Of a stretch of DNA of 64,000 nt, positions 13,004 to 25,829 are shown in pieces; the first letter of the stretch is position 1, and each line of letters opens with the position of its first letter. The notes beneath the pieces are model-generated. The model saw only the letters and a program-made list of their open reading frames with translations. It was not told the origin of the DNA and ran no database searches. A program made the translations under genes and the position numbers. The DNA comes from Isoetes taiwanensis (Eukaryota; Streptophyta; Lycopodiopsida; Isoetales; Isoetaceae), in NCBI GenBank assembly GCA_021234155.1, contig JAJEKV010000023.1:3642801-3706800 (forward strand), in the 5' to 3' direction.

Positions 13004-13159
13004 AAAGTAAGAGTTGGTTTTGTCATTAATTATAAAATCTCAGAGATACAATGTAATAGCATGCCCTTAAACTAAGCATACCAAAAAGTGTATCAGAATC
13101 AGCCAATAACAGTAATAACAGGACACTTAAAAGAGTTTGTATCCAGTGAAAAGGATGAG

Positions 13160-13675
13160 TCAGAATAATGAGCAGCTACACTTAAGAAGATCCGATGGCA
13201 CTCCCATTCTTGGAGTATAGAAAAATTTTGTAACCTCTACAATGCCGTGTAGAATTTGAGAACCTTGAGAGAGAACTGATAACTCTGCCAAATTGAATCC
13301 ACCAAAAAGGTAAGCCAGCACTAAATCAAATAAGAGCAAAGACGTGTTTCCTGGAGGATGGGCCAACAACAAGGATATATCAGGTCTGGGATGAGAAGAC
13401 AGAATTGAAGTATGCATTGAATCCATCTGTAGTCCCGAAAAGATAATGATTGGGAGCCCAATTATTATGGTAGCATAGACGAACATGTCTCTTCCTTCCA
13501 AGAGCAAAAGAAGAGAACCATAGAGGTCGGCCAACAGTTTGTGGTTATAGTACATGGTTACATACCTAGTCACCGAAGTCTCATTAAGAAGGAAATTGTT
13601 GATTGACGAAAACATCCAAAGGCAAATGAAGTTGCACAACCTCTCTGCAAAAAATGCTCGCCCACAAATCTTCAC
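13160..13675 (-). pseudogene. Possible RNase H relic of LINE-B
   Basis: A 171-codon minus-strand frame lies between the zf-RVT region and the poly(A). The pieces LQMDSMHTSILSSHPRP, then GGFNLAELSVLSQGSQILHG, then SDLLK loosely follow the RNase H order: first-strand D, N-x-AEL-x-AL-x-x-G helix and S-D. RNase H domains are known at the C-terminus of some plant L1 elements. The frame is strongly hydrophobic through drift and could be chance. I rate it as a hint only. Confidence 0.3.
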
Positions 13676-13961
13676 TTTCTTTCAGGTGTCTCCTATGCCC
13701 TTTTTTCATGAGAAAAGATTCCATAGAGGAGGCAATGTCATTCTTCATAATGTGGTGGTTGAAGTCCGACCGAAAAGGAGACCGGGCTGGCTGCCGAATT
13801 TATTTCTCCCCTCTCCACGCAGAATTCAAGATACTCTAGGATCATCGGTGAGAAACAAATTAGAATCCACAACATTAAGATTTGAAGCAAATAAACTGTA
13901 GTGTCCCCTAAACCTGCCCAAAGACTTCCCATTTCCGCCAAAGTTAGTACCAAATTTCTTT

Positions 13962-14903
13962 TTATGAGCGATTTGCAATAGTCTCAAAGTCAAACTGAAA
14001 ATGCATCTTAATCCAAAAGATAGAAGGATTCTTATGACCATATAACACGCGATTTCTTGCTTTCCAAATATTCCATAAAGCTATGTAAATGATTGAATTT
14101 GTAAACATATCATTGTGTTGAATAAGGGAGAGAAGATCTCCATTATTCCCAATACCAAATCTAGCAGCAATCCAGTTCCAAAAATCATCTAACTTACAGC
14201 AAAAGAAAATATGAGAAAAGTCCTCTAGATTATTACAATTTAAGGGGCAATTTGCTGAGATGTTAGGATTTCTTTTGGAAACAGAGACCAGATTATTCAG
14301 ACTGCCATTAGCAAGTAACCAGATAAAATAAGAAATTTTTGGAGGACAATAAGAATTCCAAACATTATGAAAAAGACTCTTAAGCTGATCATAAGAAATA
14401 GACCATTTTAGCATGGCTTTGCAATTATCCATGTTAGAGGACATAGCATTATATACATCCTTCACTTTGTAGACTCCTTTTCCTTTTATAGTCCAATCAG
14501 GTTTATCAGGATTGGAGGATAAGTTTGTGAGAAAAGGTTTAATAAGAGCATAGATTTTTTTATCAGATGATGTACCTCCAATCATAGCCTTCAGTCTAGT
14601 CCAAGAGATAACTCTCCCATCAATAATCAAGTCCTTAAGGTAAAGGAAACCAGCCTCAGACCACTTCTTATATATTCTAGGATGCTTGATGGCAAGAACA
14701 GGAGAATTTTGCTCAACTAAAATTGGATTCCAGAAGATTGTAGTATCTTCATGAAGCTTTTCCCTAGCAATAAAATGGAAGTTAGGAGAGATAACATTCC
14801 AAGCCTTGATAAGATTACACATAAGAGGTGAAATATTAGTGGCAGGTCTCAACTGATTGAAGGCAGAATGAGGGAGCAAGTCTTTGAATAGAGGGGTGAC
14901 CAT
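13962..14903 (-). pseudogene. LINE-B ORF2 thumb and zf-RVT region
   Basis: The 313-codon frame contains TTIFWNPILVEQNSPVL and WTIKGKGVYKVKDVYNAM. It then has the zf-RVT-type block VWNSYCPPKISYFIWLLAN, with spaced cysteines in NCPLNCNNLEDFSHIFFCC, and the tail IALWNIWKARNRVLYGHK. This is the usual C-terminal region of plant L1 ORF2. It is the longest surviving frame of this copy. Confidence 0.85.
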
Positions 14904-15185
14904 GAGGATGACTCAAAGTTAATCCAATATCCGATGAATTTACTGGCCGGAGAAGGATTCCCATGAATTGATTTCCATATAAACTTCCCAGCAAGAGCTT
15001 TGCTTGACTGAAAAGATTTTTGCATCCTAAACCACCGTAAGATTTCTAGCGGATAGAATTCCGATTGACCAAATGACTACCTTCCAAATAAAGTTTCGAG
15101 GATTTTCTCAAGCTCCCAGATAGACACATTTTGGAGCCACCAAGGCTGTTGAGAAGTATACATGAGAGAGCTAGCAAGAACAAGA

Positions 15186-16281
15186 TTAGCAATAATAGTT
15201 ACGCCTCGCTAGAGAAAGATAGTTTCGTGAATTGTTTAGTTTCTTTTTATTCTCGTGGAGGATAGGATCCCAAAGGCCTTTGATAGTATGATCCATAGCA
15301 AGAGGCATACCTAGAAGCTTGGTTGCCTGGTTGGAAGGGAGGACATTTATCCCAGCTAAAGTTGGAGTATTGACATCTCCAATAATCAAACTTTTGTTCA
15401 AGTTCAAATGGATACCGTGATGCAAAGCAGAATTGACCTAAAATCTTGAGGAAGAGATTGATGTTTTGAAGATCAGCATCAAGAAAGGAGAAGGTGTCAT
15501 CAGCATATTGGAGAATGGTGATACTATCATTGGAATTTGGTAGATTTAGACCTTTTAAATGAGCTGAATTCTGATAATGCAAAACAACCTTAGTTAGGAG
15601 CTCAGCAGCCACTAAGAATAAATAGGGAGCAAGAGGACATCCTTGTCTTACTCCACAAGAGAGAGGGAAGAAACCAGTGGGGACACCATTTATAAGAATA
15701 GCTGAGTTCGATCTAGCATTCAGACCATGAATAAGATTAATAATCTTTGGATGGAAACCAATTTTGGACATTGCAAAATCTAAGAAATCCCACCTAACAG
15801 AATCAAATGCTCTCTTGAAATCTAATTTAAGGAGAATGCAATTTTGATTTGAGATTTTATTCAAAGGTGAGACCCTCCATAGCGACCACATAGTTATCCG
15901 GAATGAATCTATTTGGAAGAAAAGCGCATTGAGTTGGGCTAATATTTCTTTGAAGAAGTTTTTTTGATCCCGAGAGCAATGATCTTGGCACAAAGTTTAT
16001 ATGTAGTGTTTGTGAGAGAGATTGGTCTCCGGGCCTTGGAACTTTGAAGGGTGATCAACCTTAGGAACCAAAGTGATCAGGCCCTTTGGAAATAGAAGGA
16101 TGAAGATGATTAGAATTCCGGAAAGGCAGTAACTCAGAGAGATCAGGTCATTTCGAGAATGTCCTGCATTTGATATAAAATTCAGGGGAAACCATGGGGC
16201 CGGGAGATTTACCATTACTAAAGGACTTGAGGGTGTCATAAATCTCATTATGAGAAGGAATGGCAGCCGAGACTCGCCCAT
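15186..16281 (-). pseudogene. LINE-B reverse transcriptase
   Basis: Three frames together give the RT order. These are LITLVPKVDHPSKF, KLDFKRAFDSVRWDFLD, GVRQGCPLAPYLFLVAAELL and the catalytic ILQYADDTFSFLDAD, followed by LGMPL in the thumb. The YADD site is intact but the reading frame shifts at about 15990, 15420 and elsewhere. Confidence 0.85.
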
Positions 16282-17001
16282 GGATTCAGGAGGAGGATCG
16301 TGTAAAAATATTATTGACTAAGGAATAAAAGTCATTTGCATCCCAGATCTCATTGGGAGGAATTGGTTTGTCTTTAAAAAGGTCCATGTATCTACTCTTG
16401 AAGAAATTAGCAATGTCGAATGAGAATTATATTTAATATCCCGATCATCAATAGTCTAAATTAATGGAGTTTCTAAGAACTCTACTTTTGGCTACCCCGA
16501 AGAAAAACCCGAGGAGCCGAGTCCATATCATTAGTATATTTGATCTTGCATCTAATTGCGAGCCTTTAGCTTCAATCTCCTCAATACTTTTGATTTTTCT
16601 TTCAAGAATTTCTTCCCCTACTTGAAGGTTAGAGCTGGAAGGATCATTTTGGAGTAAGGATCTAATTTCCTTCATATACATGAGAAGTGGGTTTTTTTCT
16701 TTGTCTGACTTATCTTTGATAAGCTTAGACCAGTTCTTAATCCATCTTTTGACTTCCTTGATTTTAGAGTAGAAAAGCTTCATAGGAGGCATAGAGTTAC
16801 CAAGAAACCTATTAGTCGACTCATCATAGAAAGTTCAATTGGGAGCGTAAATTTTCATTCTCGAGAAGAGAAGAGTTAAATTTATAAGGAGTACTCCCTT
16901 CTCTTTGAATCCTAATAGCATGGGAGGTATGAAGGAATTGAGGCTGATGGTCGAAATGGAGGTTCCTTCATCACTTGTTACATAACTATTGTCCCAAAAG
17001 G

Positions 17002-17634
17002 TCAGAGATGGATTGGAAACATAAAAAAATCATCAAGAGTGCAATAAACCCTTGCTCTATCTTTTTGCTTATTAGACCAAGTGTAGGTGGCTGTGGAAGA
17101 GGGAATATGAATGAGATTGTTATCAGAGATAAGCAGATCCCAGTTCTGCTTTTCAGTTGAGGACATATTTATTTTATTTCCCAACTTAAAATCCCAAGAA
17201 GGGGTATTATTGAAGTCTCCAGCAACAATCCAGTTGTCTATAGTTTGAGATCCCAACCAACTATTAATTTCACTCCATATAGGTTCCCTATCTTTTGGAG
17301 AGGTAGGGGCATATATATTGATGATTCCAAAATTGGAATTCGAAACAGAGCAAATCATAGCCTGCCAAGCTTTGGAAGGGCTATTGTAGAAGGAGGAATG
17401 CTTGATGTCTTTTTTCCAAATAATGGCTAAACCACCACTAGCCCCAGAAGAGTTAATCCAGATTGAAGAAGAAGAAGGGTATATCCAATCCCCCAAATTG
17501 CTACATTCAAAAGAGGGAAGTTTAAGCTCTTGAAGAAGGATTATATCAGCATTATACATCCTGATTTGAGCAATAGCCCTTCTTCTTTTCAAAGGACCTT
17601 TTATGCCTCTAAGGTTCCAGGAAAGAATCTTCAT
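17002..17634 (-). pseudogene. LINE-B endonuclease (APE type)
   Basis: The frame starts MKILSWNLRGIKGPLKRR, the standard ORF2 start of plant L1s. It has ILLQELKLPS (catalytic E), SGGLAIIWKKD, IINIYAPTSPKDR and WIVAGDFNNTPS (metal-binding DFN). After about 200 codons it is disrupted. The start codon at 17634 fits family usage. Confidence 0.85.
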
Positions 17635-17774
17635 TATAAGTAGGAAGATAGAAAAGGCAAATTATAATCTATTCTTTCTTGATTTTCTCTTACTTCGGGT
17701 ATTTTTGAGAGGAGTTTTATTTAGTCCAGACAAGATCAATCCCAATTTATCTCCATCCTTTTTAGATGATTTTT

Positions 17775-20108
17775 TCACGTGTGACTCTTCTCAGACTTAG
17801 GATCAATACTAAAATTTTCATTTAAATATTCTTCTTTATCCCAGTTCTCTTTGTCACTCCCAAAACCATCATTATCACTATAATCAGAACATCCTCCAGG
17901 AAAGAATTGAAACATAGGATTAATGTTAATAGGGTTTACATTAACATTTGAAGGAGCGTAAGTAAGAACTTTTTGGTACTTTCTTTTCTTGAAGCTCCAC
18001 AATTTGAGTGTCTTGTGGGTATCGGGAACAAAATCGAGCAATCGGAAAGTAGCAGTGCGTAATCATTCCCCATCTCATTTATTGTAAGTCCCTTCAAAAG
18101 TGAAATTTGTGGATTTAGATTTTGCAGAGAGGCCATCCGCCTCAAAGCAAACTTATCCGATATTCCGATTGGACTTATAGAGGAATCCATCACGGGGAGA
18201 GTCAAGGTCAATTAGGAGGGCGGGTTCTTCAATGTTTGTACCAGCAGACTGAGTATGTATATGAGAAGTGGCTAAGGGATGGATAGGTGAGGGACAATTC
18301 TGGGAAACACATTTTTTGCTATTATTTAATTCAGAATCAAGCTTACCATTAAGGTCAGATAATACCTGGAAAGGATTAGAGCAGTTGACTTTGAAGTTGA
18401 CTTGCTGATTTTCTGACTCTTGAGTCAAATCTGCAGTACTTTGATCATTGATATTGGACAAATGATTGTCCATTTTAGTCTCATCTGACTTTTTGTCTTG
18501 CTGATTCAAATTAGCTGACACTGGTATTTTAACATGTGAATTCACCTGAGAGGAATTCAGCTGAAACTTTGATTTGTCCCGAGATTTTGTAGTTAATGAC
18601 CCACTCTTACTTTTATTCTTGATAGGATAATCCATAAGGTCATTTGGAACATTGACCTTTTCCTTGATTTTGGCCTCTTTGGCCTCTTTGATTATTTCAC
18701 TTGAAAGTGAAATTTAACATATCAATAGTTTGAGGAGTTTTTCCACCATATAATACCTTTGACTATAAGTTTTGGCTCACCAATTGTTAGGGCTCGAAGT
18801 TTTTGAAGGGATTGAGAACTCTTCTTCACTTATTTTGTCTTTGCCTCTCATTTCATCACAATGCAGCCTTTGTTTTTTCTGGATTCTCTTGTAGCTTCCA
18901 TTGACTTTTTGTCCATTTGAATCTATCATCTTCCTCGCAGCCTTTGGAACCGGGGATCTTTGTTTCCATTTATTGCGTGCTTTTAGTAGACCTGATCACT
19001 TAAAGCATGATGATTGGGATCCTTATCCGGAACGAAAGCAGCTTGATGAGGTCTGGTTGACTTGAGGATTCTCTGTTAATCAGTTTGCATTCGAGTACCG
19101 TAAATGCCTATGAGTGCATTTCGACATTGTGAGGGCAAATCTGGACCATCTAAGACTTAATAAAGATTCATGGCCAAAAGCATCCGTAAAAGGAATGGAT
19201 AGGGGTATATCTTTGGATAGATGTGAACAAAGCTTAAGGAGGTTTTGTAGGGGAGTATTCCGTGGAAATATAAGTTCCAATAGAGTTAAAGAGGAGTTTA
19301 AAGCAATCTTCATCCCAATATATTGGATTCAGGCCAAATAAAGATGTGGAAGCAATGCATAAATTATTCATTTGATCAATATCAAGTTTTGGATGCCATT
19401 TAAGGAAGATCAATTGAGAGGTCTCATAGGTTAAGGGACCAAAGTTCAGAAAGAAATTGGCTGATTTAGAATTCCCACATTCAAGCATAATGTAGGGATA
19501 ATTGAGCCAATATATAGCCTGAATAAGGATACCTTTATGAAGGCTGAGAAGAAAGGCCCACAATTTATCTAATTTCATGCCACTTTTTTGAACCTTAATA
19601 ATCACAGCAGAGTTTGATAAAGCATGAATTTTTGAATGAACAATCGGAAGATTTAGAGAAATACCATGGTAGATGTTCATCTTAGGTCTTTTGAGATGAG
19701 GAATTGTGGTGCGCTTGAGTCTTTCATCCAATTCTTCATTTGAGCGGATCTCTTGGTGGCCTCTAGCAACTCCATAAGGAACAGGGGCTTGAGTGACAGG
19801 ATTTATGGGATGAAGGATACCCCTATGATCGGGATCAGCAGAAAGGTTATCCCAATGCGGAACGCGATGAGAAATTGGATCCATTGAAGGCGAGAAAGGA
19901 AAGCGATTGTCAAAGTTCCCAAAAGGATTGTATCGGAAGGCTGATCTTGAAAGGAGATCAGATTTTGGAGCACTGAGGATCGATCGGAGGCCGGAAGATT
20001 CGCGAATGCGTGTAGAATAGCCAAATGTTTAGGGTTTTTAAGTAAATTGGAGACCATTGTGAAAAATTCAGGAGGAAACAACAAAAGATCATGCAAAACT
20101 TTTAACAA
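17775..20108 (-). pseudogene. LINE-B ORF1 (DUF4283-like RNA-binding region)
   Basis: Frames at 20108-19803, 19884-19234, 18635-18153 and 18211-17775 form a broken ORF1. The central part (LTYETSQLIFLKWHPKLDID, then FGLNPIYWDED) matches the RRM-like DUF4283 block of plant L1 ORF1, where IxFxKWxPxF and a GLPxxYW motif recur. A polar asparagine-rich and serine-rich tail follows. The stop is about 140 bases before the ORF2 start. Confidence 0.7.
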
Positions 20109-20844
20109 TTGGAAAGGGGGGAAAAAGATAACAGGAAACAGGGACAGAAACTAAAAGCATGAAGCAAAATTAACCCAAAGAGGACCTGGATGCCATACAA
20201 TGCAATAATCAAGTGTCGAAGAGACATGATACAAATCGGAGAAATTTCAGGGGAAATTCGTCGAATTGAGCAAGGATCTTGAGGTGAATAAACTTCTTGA
20301 GAGATCATGTAGTCCAACCATTCACAATGAACTCGAAATTTTCTCTTTGGGCGAATGCACTTGAACCCGAGAAATTCCTCCGCCCACCAATTTGTGATTT
20401 GAACTTCAAATTCAACCGTGCTTGGCACAAAAGAATACTGGAGCTGAACAGCATTATCCAGGGAAGAAGCGATGAATGATTAAGGAATTCCAAAGATCGG
20501 TGGTCGAGCCCTTCAAAAAACCACCACGAGATTCTAGATTTCTCCCTTATAATTGTGAAAACTGAGGTTTCCATGAATTAAAAAAGAAAGGGTGATCTTC
20601 TTTGCATAAGTATAGGAAAAAGATAGTCAATTTGAAGAACAGAATGTGAAGAATCCAACTGAAGCTACCCTTCTACAAGGGCAGCAGATTGATCCACAAA
20701 AAATCTTCCTCAAATCTCAGAAATTTCAAATTTTCCCATATCTTGAATCAAGAAAGAGTTTGAAACAGAAAATATGGGAAAAAGACAAAAAAGGCAAGAA
20801 AATAGGCGCACGTCCATTTTTGAGTCCTTTTCCCAGCTTATCTG

Positions 20845-20856
20845 AAAGAGGGCTTT
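20845..20856 (+). repeat. LINE-B target-site duplication, right copy
   Basis: AAAGAGGGCTTT is identical to 12957-12968. The LINE-A RT frame resumes immediately after it. Confidence 0.88.
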
Positions 20857-22573
20857 CCCCGCCCGTGGCAAGTTAACAGAGGTATTCCATTATACAAAGC
20901 AGGAGACGATAAAGATCCAGGTAATTATAGAATGATTATGATTTGCAATTTTTTTGCAAAACTAGTGGTTATAATGTTAAACACTAAGATTAGTATGTGG
21001 GCAGAAGGAAATGAAGTTAGGGCTATGGGGCAAGCAGGATTTAGACCTGAGCGGTCTACCATAGACCATCTGATAACTCTGCGTGCCATGATAGATTCAG
21101 TCATTGGCAAAAAAAGGCCTTTATATGTTCTTTTTATGGATTATGCTAAAGCCTTTGACACAGTAAATAGGTACAATCTCTAGCAAAGAATGGAACTAAT
21201 TGGGGTTCCAATGGAGCTAAGACAAGCGGTCAAGATATTATATGAGAAAGTCTTGGTGCAACTTTCCCTCCCTTATGTGAATGAATGTGAAGATGTGATG
21301 TTGTGATGAGTAATATTGGAATCAAACAGGGCTGCCCCTTATCTCCTATATTGTTTGGGTTGTTTATCGACGAGTTGGAAAACTGGATGATGGAACATGG
21401 AGGGGATGGGACATTGGTGAATGGCTATATATGATATTGCTTTTGCTTTATGCAGATGATGTAGTCATCCTGTCTCGCTCAGTAACAGGGGCGCAGAATC
21501 ATTTGGATGCTCTCGCACATTTTTGTGATAGCAAAGGGATGCAAGTAAATTTAGCAAAAACAAAACTGATAGTTTTTGGAGCTAATAAGACAGAACATCT
21601 GACATTTTATTATAAGGGCATGTCAGTGGAGTTGGTAAACTCGTATAAATATCTGGGAGTGGAAGTTGATAAGAGCCCTAGTTGGAATATGGCCGTAGAA
21701 CACAGAGTGAATGCGGGATTGAAAGCCTTATATAGCATGCGACGTAGAAGTGGTAAAGCCAAAATTTGGAATTTTAACATGAAAAAGATGTTATATAAGA
21801 TGCTTGTTCAGATAGTATTGCTATATGGATGTGAGGTTTGGGTGCCAGGATTGGCGGCAGATACGTGGAAAAAGGTGGAGAAAGTGCAGAAGAAGTTTCT
21901 TAGAACGGAATTGGGTACAAAAGCACAAACTCCATATGATATGCTATTGGCCGATTGTGGTATGCTGCCTGTTGAAGCAGAAACTTTGTGTAAGTTGCTT
22001 ACATATCTTTATAAGATACGATTTGAAAGGGCCGATGATAGTTTGCCGTGTTTGGCAATGGAGGAGACAAAGATGAAGGGTTGGTATGCTGACGTGGAGG
22101 AATGGATGTGGAAGTGGGAACTAAATATGCAAGATTTGTATATACATCACAAGGATATCCGAACGTGGGTTACATAACATGTTACTATGAAGAATTGGAG
22201 AGTTCCAGAAATAAAGAAAGAGTTCTACAAACAATATATTAATCCAGAACTCCAAGAGGCCAGGTACTTGGGAGAAGGTATTTCTTTGAAACTTAAACAC
22301 CCCATTAGCAGAATGAGACTTAGTTCGCACAGGCTTAGGGTGGAAGTTGGTAGATGGAGAGATATCCCGTATGAAATGAGGCTTTGTAAGACTTGTAATA
22401 TGCAGGAAGTGGAGGATGAGCAACATGTGCTTTTAAGATGCCCAACCTATGTGGAAATCCGAAACAGGTACAATAACTCGGTGTCAACTCTACTGGAGTT
22501 TTTTAATTTGGAAGGTAAACTTATTGGAAAATTTATAAGAGATGTCGTAAATATGAGAGAATAAATTAGCCAT
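20857..22573 (+). pseudogene. LINE-A RT and finger region (copy 5, right of LINE-B)
   Basis: It reads GDDKDPGNYR, MGQAGFRPERSTIDHLITLR, FMDYAKAFDTVNRYNL, then a stop at 21181, GIKQGCPLSPILFGLFIDEL, and the intact catalytic motif LLLYADDVVILSRS (21431 on). The thumb is MQVNLAKTKLIVFGANKTE and YKYLGVEVDKS. The C-terminal finger CKTCNMQEVEDEQH plus VLLRC is complete. Breaks lie at 21181, about 21300 and 22178. Relative to the other copies this is the best-preserved LINE-A catalytic core. Confidence 0.85.
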
Positions 22574-22672
22574 AATTCATTGTTGAGAGAAGATTTGGGA
22601 GAAGAGGCTAATGCATTACTGTCTGAAGATGCATTAGATGATATTTTCTATAATGTTAAATGTACTTGTTGA

Positions 22673-22703
22673 ACGTCTCATAGACCTGGTGCTCTACAGG
22701 CGT
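22673..22703 (+). other. LINE-A copy 5 3'-terminal stem-loop
   Basis: The outer stem ACGTC/GGCGT has one wobble. The inner stem AGACC/GCTCT has one mismatch and loop TGGT. It is followed by GAATAAAAAAAACATTTCATTCCATCTCTCT. Confidence 0.5.
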
Positions 22704-22723
22704 GAATAAAAAAAACATTTCAT

Positions 22724-22870
<147 letters not shown>

Positions 22871-23247
22871 TGAATCTGACCATGTACCCATGTCATTTCA
22901 TCTGACTATGGATATATGTCCAGGGAAAGACCGCAAGTATGGTATTAGATTAGACCGCAAAAGGTCAAGCAAATACAAGGAGATTTGCAAGTCAAGATTA
23001 CATGGATTGAAAGATGTGCAGAATGTATCGGAACTAGATAGTCTTATCCATAACATCTTCTTAGACTCAACTGAGAAAGTTTTTGTTCATGGGAGAAAAA
23101 CAAAAGGACTGCCTTGTAATAGTTGGTTTGACAAAGAATGCAAGGACAAACGAAAAAAATATTTGATGGCATGTAAGGAAAATAGGAAGCACGAAAAGAA
23201 AACTTATGTTGCCTTAATCAAAAGGAAAAAGAGGGAATTTCTAAGGT
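22871..23247 (+). mobile_element. LINE-A copy 6, internal fragment
   Basis: It starts at the endonuclease SDH motif (SDHVPMSFH) directly after the microsatellite. It reads through the linker (GRKTKGLPCNSWFDKECK, KRKKREFL), then is cut off at about 23247 where minus-strand gypsy sequence begins. It is 5' truncated at the repeat and 3' truncated at the gypsy junction. Confidence 0.8.
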
Positions 23248-25465
23248 GTCTGCGTCGATTTCTTCGGAGATGATCTTGCCGTTCCATTGCTCCATGAATT
23301 CTGGGTACTGCCTTATGAGGTCCTGCTTAAGTACCCACGTCGTTTCCACTTGACCAAGTATTGGAGAAATTCTGATCTCCTATTGCTTTATCAAGGATCA
23401 AGTCTGGGACTATCTCTAGCTGCTCTTCTGTCATTTCCAACAAGGTTGGTGTGTCCAAGACTTCTTCTGGGTTTGGGGTATGCTTCTTCAACAGACTCAC
23501 GTGGAAGACCTTATGAATTTTCAGGTGTGCTGGCAGGTCCAACTTATAGGATTGATTACCTACTCTCTTGTCTATTCTGAAGGGACCCGCCCACCTTGGA
23601 GCAAGCTTCTTGCAATTTCCGATGCGGAGCTTTGCCTGCTTTACCTTGATCTTGAGCCAAACATTATCGCCAACTTCAAACTCTCTGACTGTTTGGTGCT
23701 TGTCGGCGATGCTCTTTTGTCGACTCCTTGCTGCGAGAAGATATCCTCGAATCTCTTCCACCAGCTGCTGCATGTCGGCCAACATTTGCTGCGAAACCTC
23801 TACTTTTGACACTGGATTGTGCCAAGTGTCTGGAGTTAGGCATTGCCGTAGTTGATCATGAACGGCGACATTTGGGATGATTCCTGCTTGGTGCTATTAT
23901 AAGCGAACTCCACCAAGTGAATAAACTCTTCCCACATACCCTGCTTGTTCCAGACATAGTTTTGTAGCATGTCTTCTAAACTTCTGTTGGTCCGTTCTGT
24001 TTGCCCATCAGTCTGAGGATGATAGGCCGTGCTCATTGACAGCTTCGTCTGAATTGTCGCAAAAAGATCTTGCCAAAAGGCACTCATGAACTTCGGGTCT
24101 CTGTCGGAGATGTCGGCATGCCATGGAGCCTGAAGATTTCTTTGGTGAAGAGCTTTGCTGTCAGTGTGACAAACTATCTGTTGTATCTGTGGTCCTGCAA
24201 GGCACAAAATGTGCCATCTTCGACAACTTATCGACCACGACCATCAAGGCATCCTTCCCTCTTACTGTCCTTGGAAGCCCTGTTATGAAGTTTATGCTGA
24301 TGACCTCCCATTTAGTGTTTGGTACCGCTAATGGTTCCAATGCCCCTGGAATTCGGAGTTGCTCCGCCTTTGTTTGTTGACACAACTGGCACTGCCTGGC
24401 CAATAATAACTGCTTCGGATTTTGAAGTATGTCTTCATGAATCCCGCATGGCCAGCTATTGGGCTGTTGTGGGTGTCGTGAAGAATCTCACTCCTGATGA
24501 CTCCGACACGCACAACTTATTCTTGTGGTATAAGAGAAGGTTTCCTTCTCCTTGTCTGTTCTTGCTTCTTTACACAAGCTCGCCCACACTTCCTTGAAAT
24601 CTGCATCTGTCGGCAAGGTTTCTTCAATCTTCTTTCCGATGTCACTGGTGAGCGTGAAGATTGCATTGCAATGGGTTCTTGTTGTCAGGGGGTGCCTTGA
24701 AAGTGCATCTGCTACCACATTGAGCTTCCCCGGCTTATAGACTATGTCGAAGTCGTATTCTTCGAGGAACTCCATCCACCTTCTTTGCCTCAGGTTGAGG
24801 TGTGTTTGCGTGAATACGTATTGGAGACTTTGATGATCTGTGTCAAGTTGGAACTTCCTTCCCAACAGGTAGTGCCTCCAAATCCTTAGTGCCCTGACAA
24901 CTGCAAGCAACTCTTGATCATGAGTCGGGTAGCTTGTTTCGGCGTCGTTCATTTTTCGCAAATCGTATGCTACAACTCGCTCTTCTTGCATCAATACTGC
25001 GCCTGTAGCAATTTTACTTGCATTCGTTGCTACAAGCTTGTCCTTCTCGGGGTCTAGCAAGGTTAGGACGGGTGTGGTTGTCAAAGCTTTCTTCAACAAG
25101 TCGAATCCCGCTTGGGCTTTCTTCTGTCAGTGCTCTGCCCAATCTTTCACCTTTTCTGCCCTTGTCAAATCTGTTAGCGGGGCTGCTATCTTTGCAAAGT
25201 TCTTCACGAACTTCCTATAGTACCCTGCTAGGCCGAGAAAGCTTCTGACCTCATTGGCGCCGACCATTGTATTACTGCTTCGATCTTGGCAGGATCTGTT
25301 GAAATTCCCTCTGCTGAGATTACGTGCCCCAGGTAGTCTACTCTCTCCGTTGCGAAGTGACACTTTGACAACTTCGCGTACAACTGGTGCCTTTTGAGCT
25401 TCTCCAGCACTTTTCTGAGGTGGTGTACATGTTCTTCTAGGGATTTACTACCTTGCAAAATCGAC
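23248..25465 (-). mobile_element. Ty3/gypsy chromovirus pol fragment 1
   Basis: On the minus strand the order is RT thumb (YAKLSKCHFATERVDYLGHV), RNase H (AETSYPTHDQELLAVVRALR, KLNVVADALSRHP), then integrase. The integrase has the zinc region HAGFMKTYFKIRSSYYWPG and CQLCQQTK, and the core INFITGLPRTVRGKDALMVV and STAYHPQTDGQTERTNR. The integrase C-terminus RWAGPFRIDKRVGNQSYKLD and a chromodomain part (TTWVLKQDLIRQYPEFMEQW) follow. The RT-RNaseH-IN order and chromodomain define a chromovirus. The RT active site is absent and several frameshifts occur. The RNase H motif TDAS reads TNAS. No LTR was recognised. Confidence 0.88.
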
Positions 25466-25829
25466 GGCCACGATTAATGCCCTCGACAGGAATATTCCAA
25501 GGCATCATTGTATAAAAATTATACATGTTTAGATATTATTATCAAAATTAGCGCATAATGTTATCACAACATGCTTAGGAGTTCATAGTTAAGTCTAAAA
25601 ATTTATGGCTCATATCTTCTCGTAATGTGCTCCTCCTCCATGCTCCTCCTTCATTGGCCATGAGTATCATATTATGTTAGTTTAGTTAATAAGTTGTGGT
25701 TTTAGAGGACCACCCCCCTAATTACCTCCTTGAGCCGAACTACTAGCTCAAGTTTACCCCTAATACCTTGCACTCAATCATGGCCCATAGGATTTGAGCT
25801 TAAGGACAATTTAAGACGATCCTATCATC

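Larger units (their letters stand above)
12966..20844 (-). mobile_element. LINE-B, plant L1-type LINE nested in LINE-A copy 5
   Basis: On the minus strand the order is 5' UTR, ORF1 (about 20108 to 17775), ORF2 endonuclease (17634-17002), RT (about 16300-15186), zf-RVT-like region (14903-13962), a possible RNase H relic and a poly(A) tail seen as 37 Ts at 12966-13002. The first three Ts may belong to the TSD. The length is about 7.9 kb, close to full length for a plant L1. Many stops and frameshifts show it is old. The perfect 12-bp TSD and the restored host frame make the insertion model secure. Confidence 0.9.

Noticed and set aside
23287-25248. Plus-strand frames across the chromovirus fragment
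   Set aside because: They are antisense shadows. The minus strand carries clear RT, RNase H and integrase motifs.
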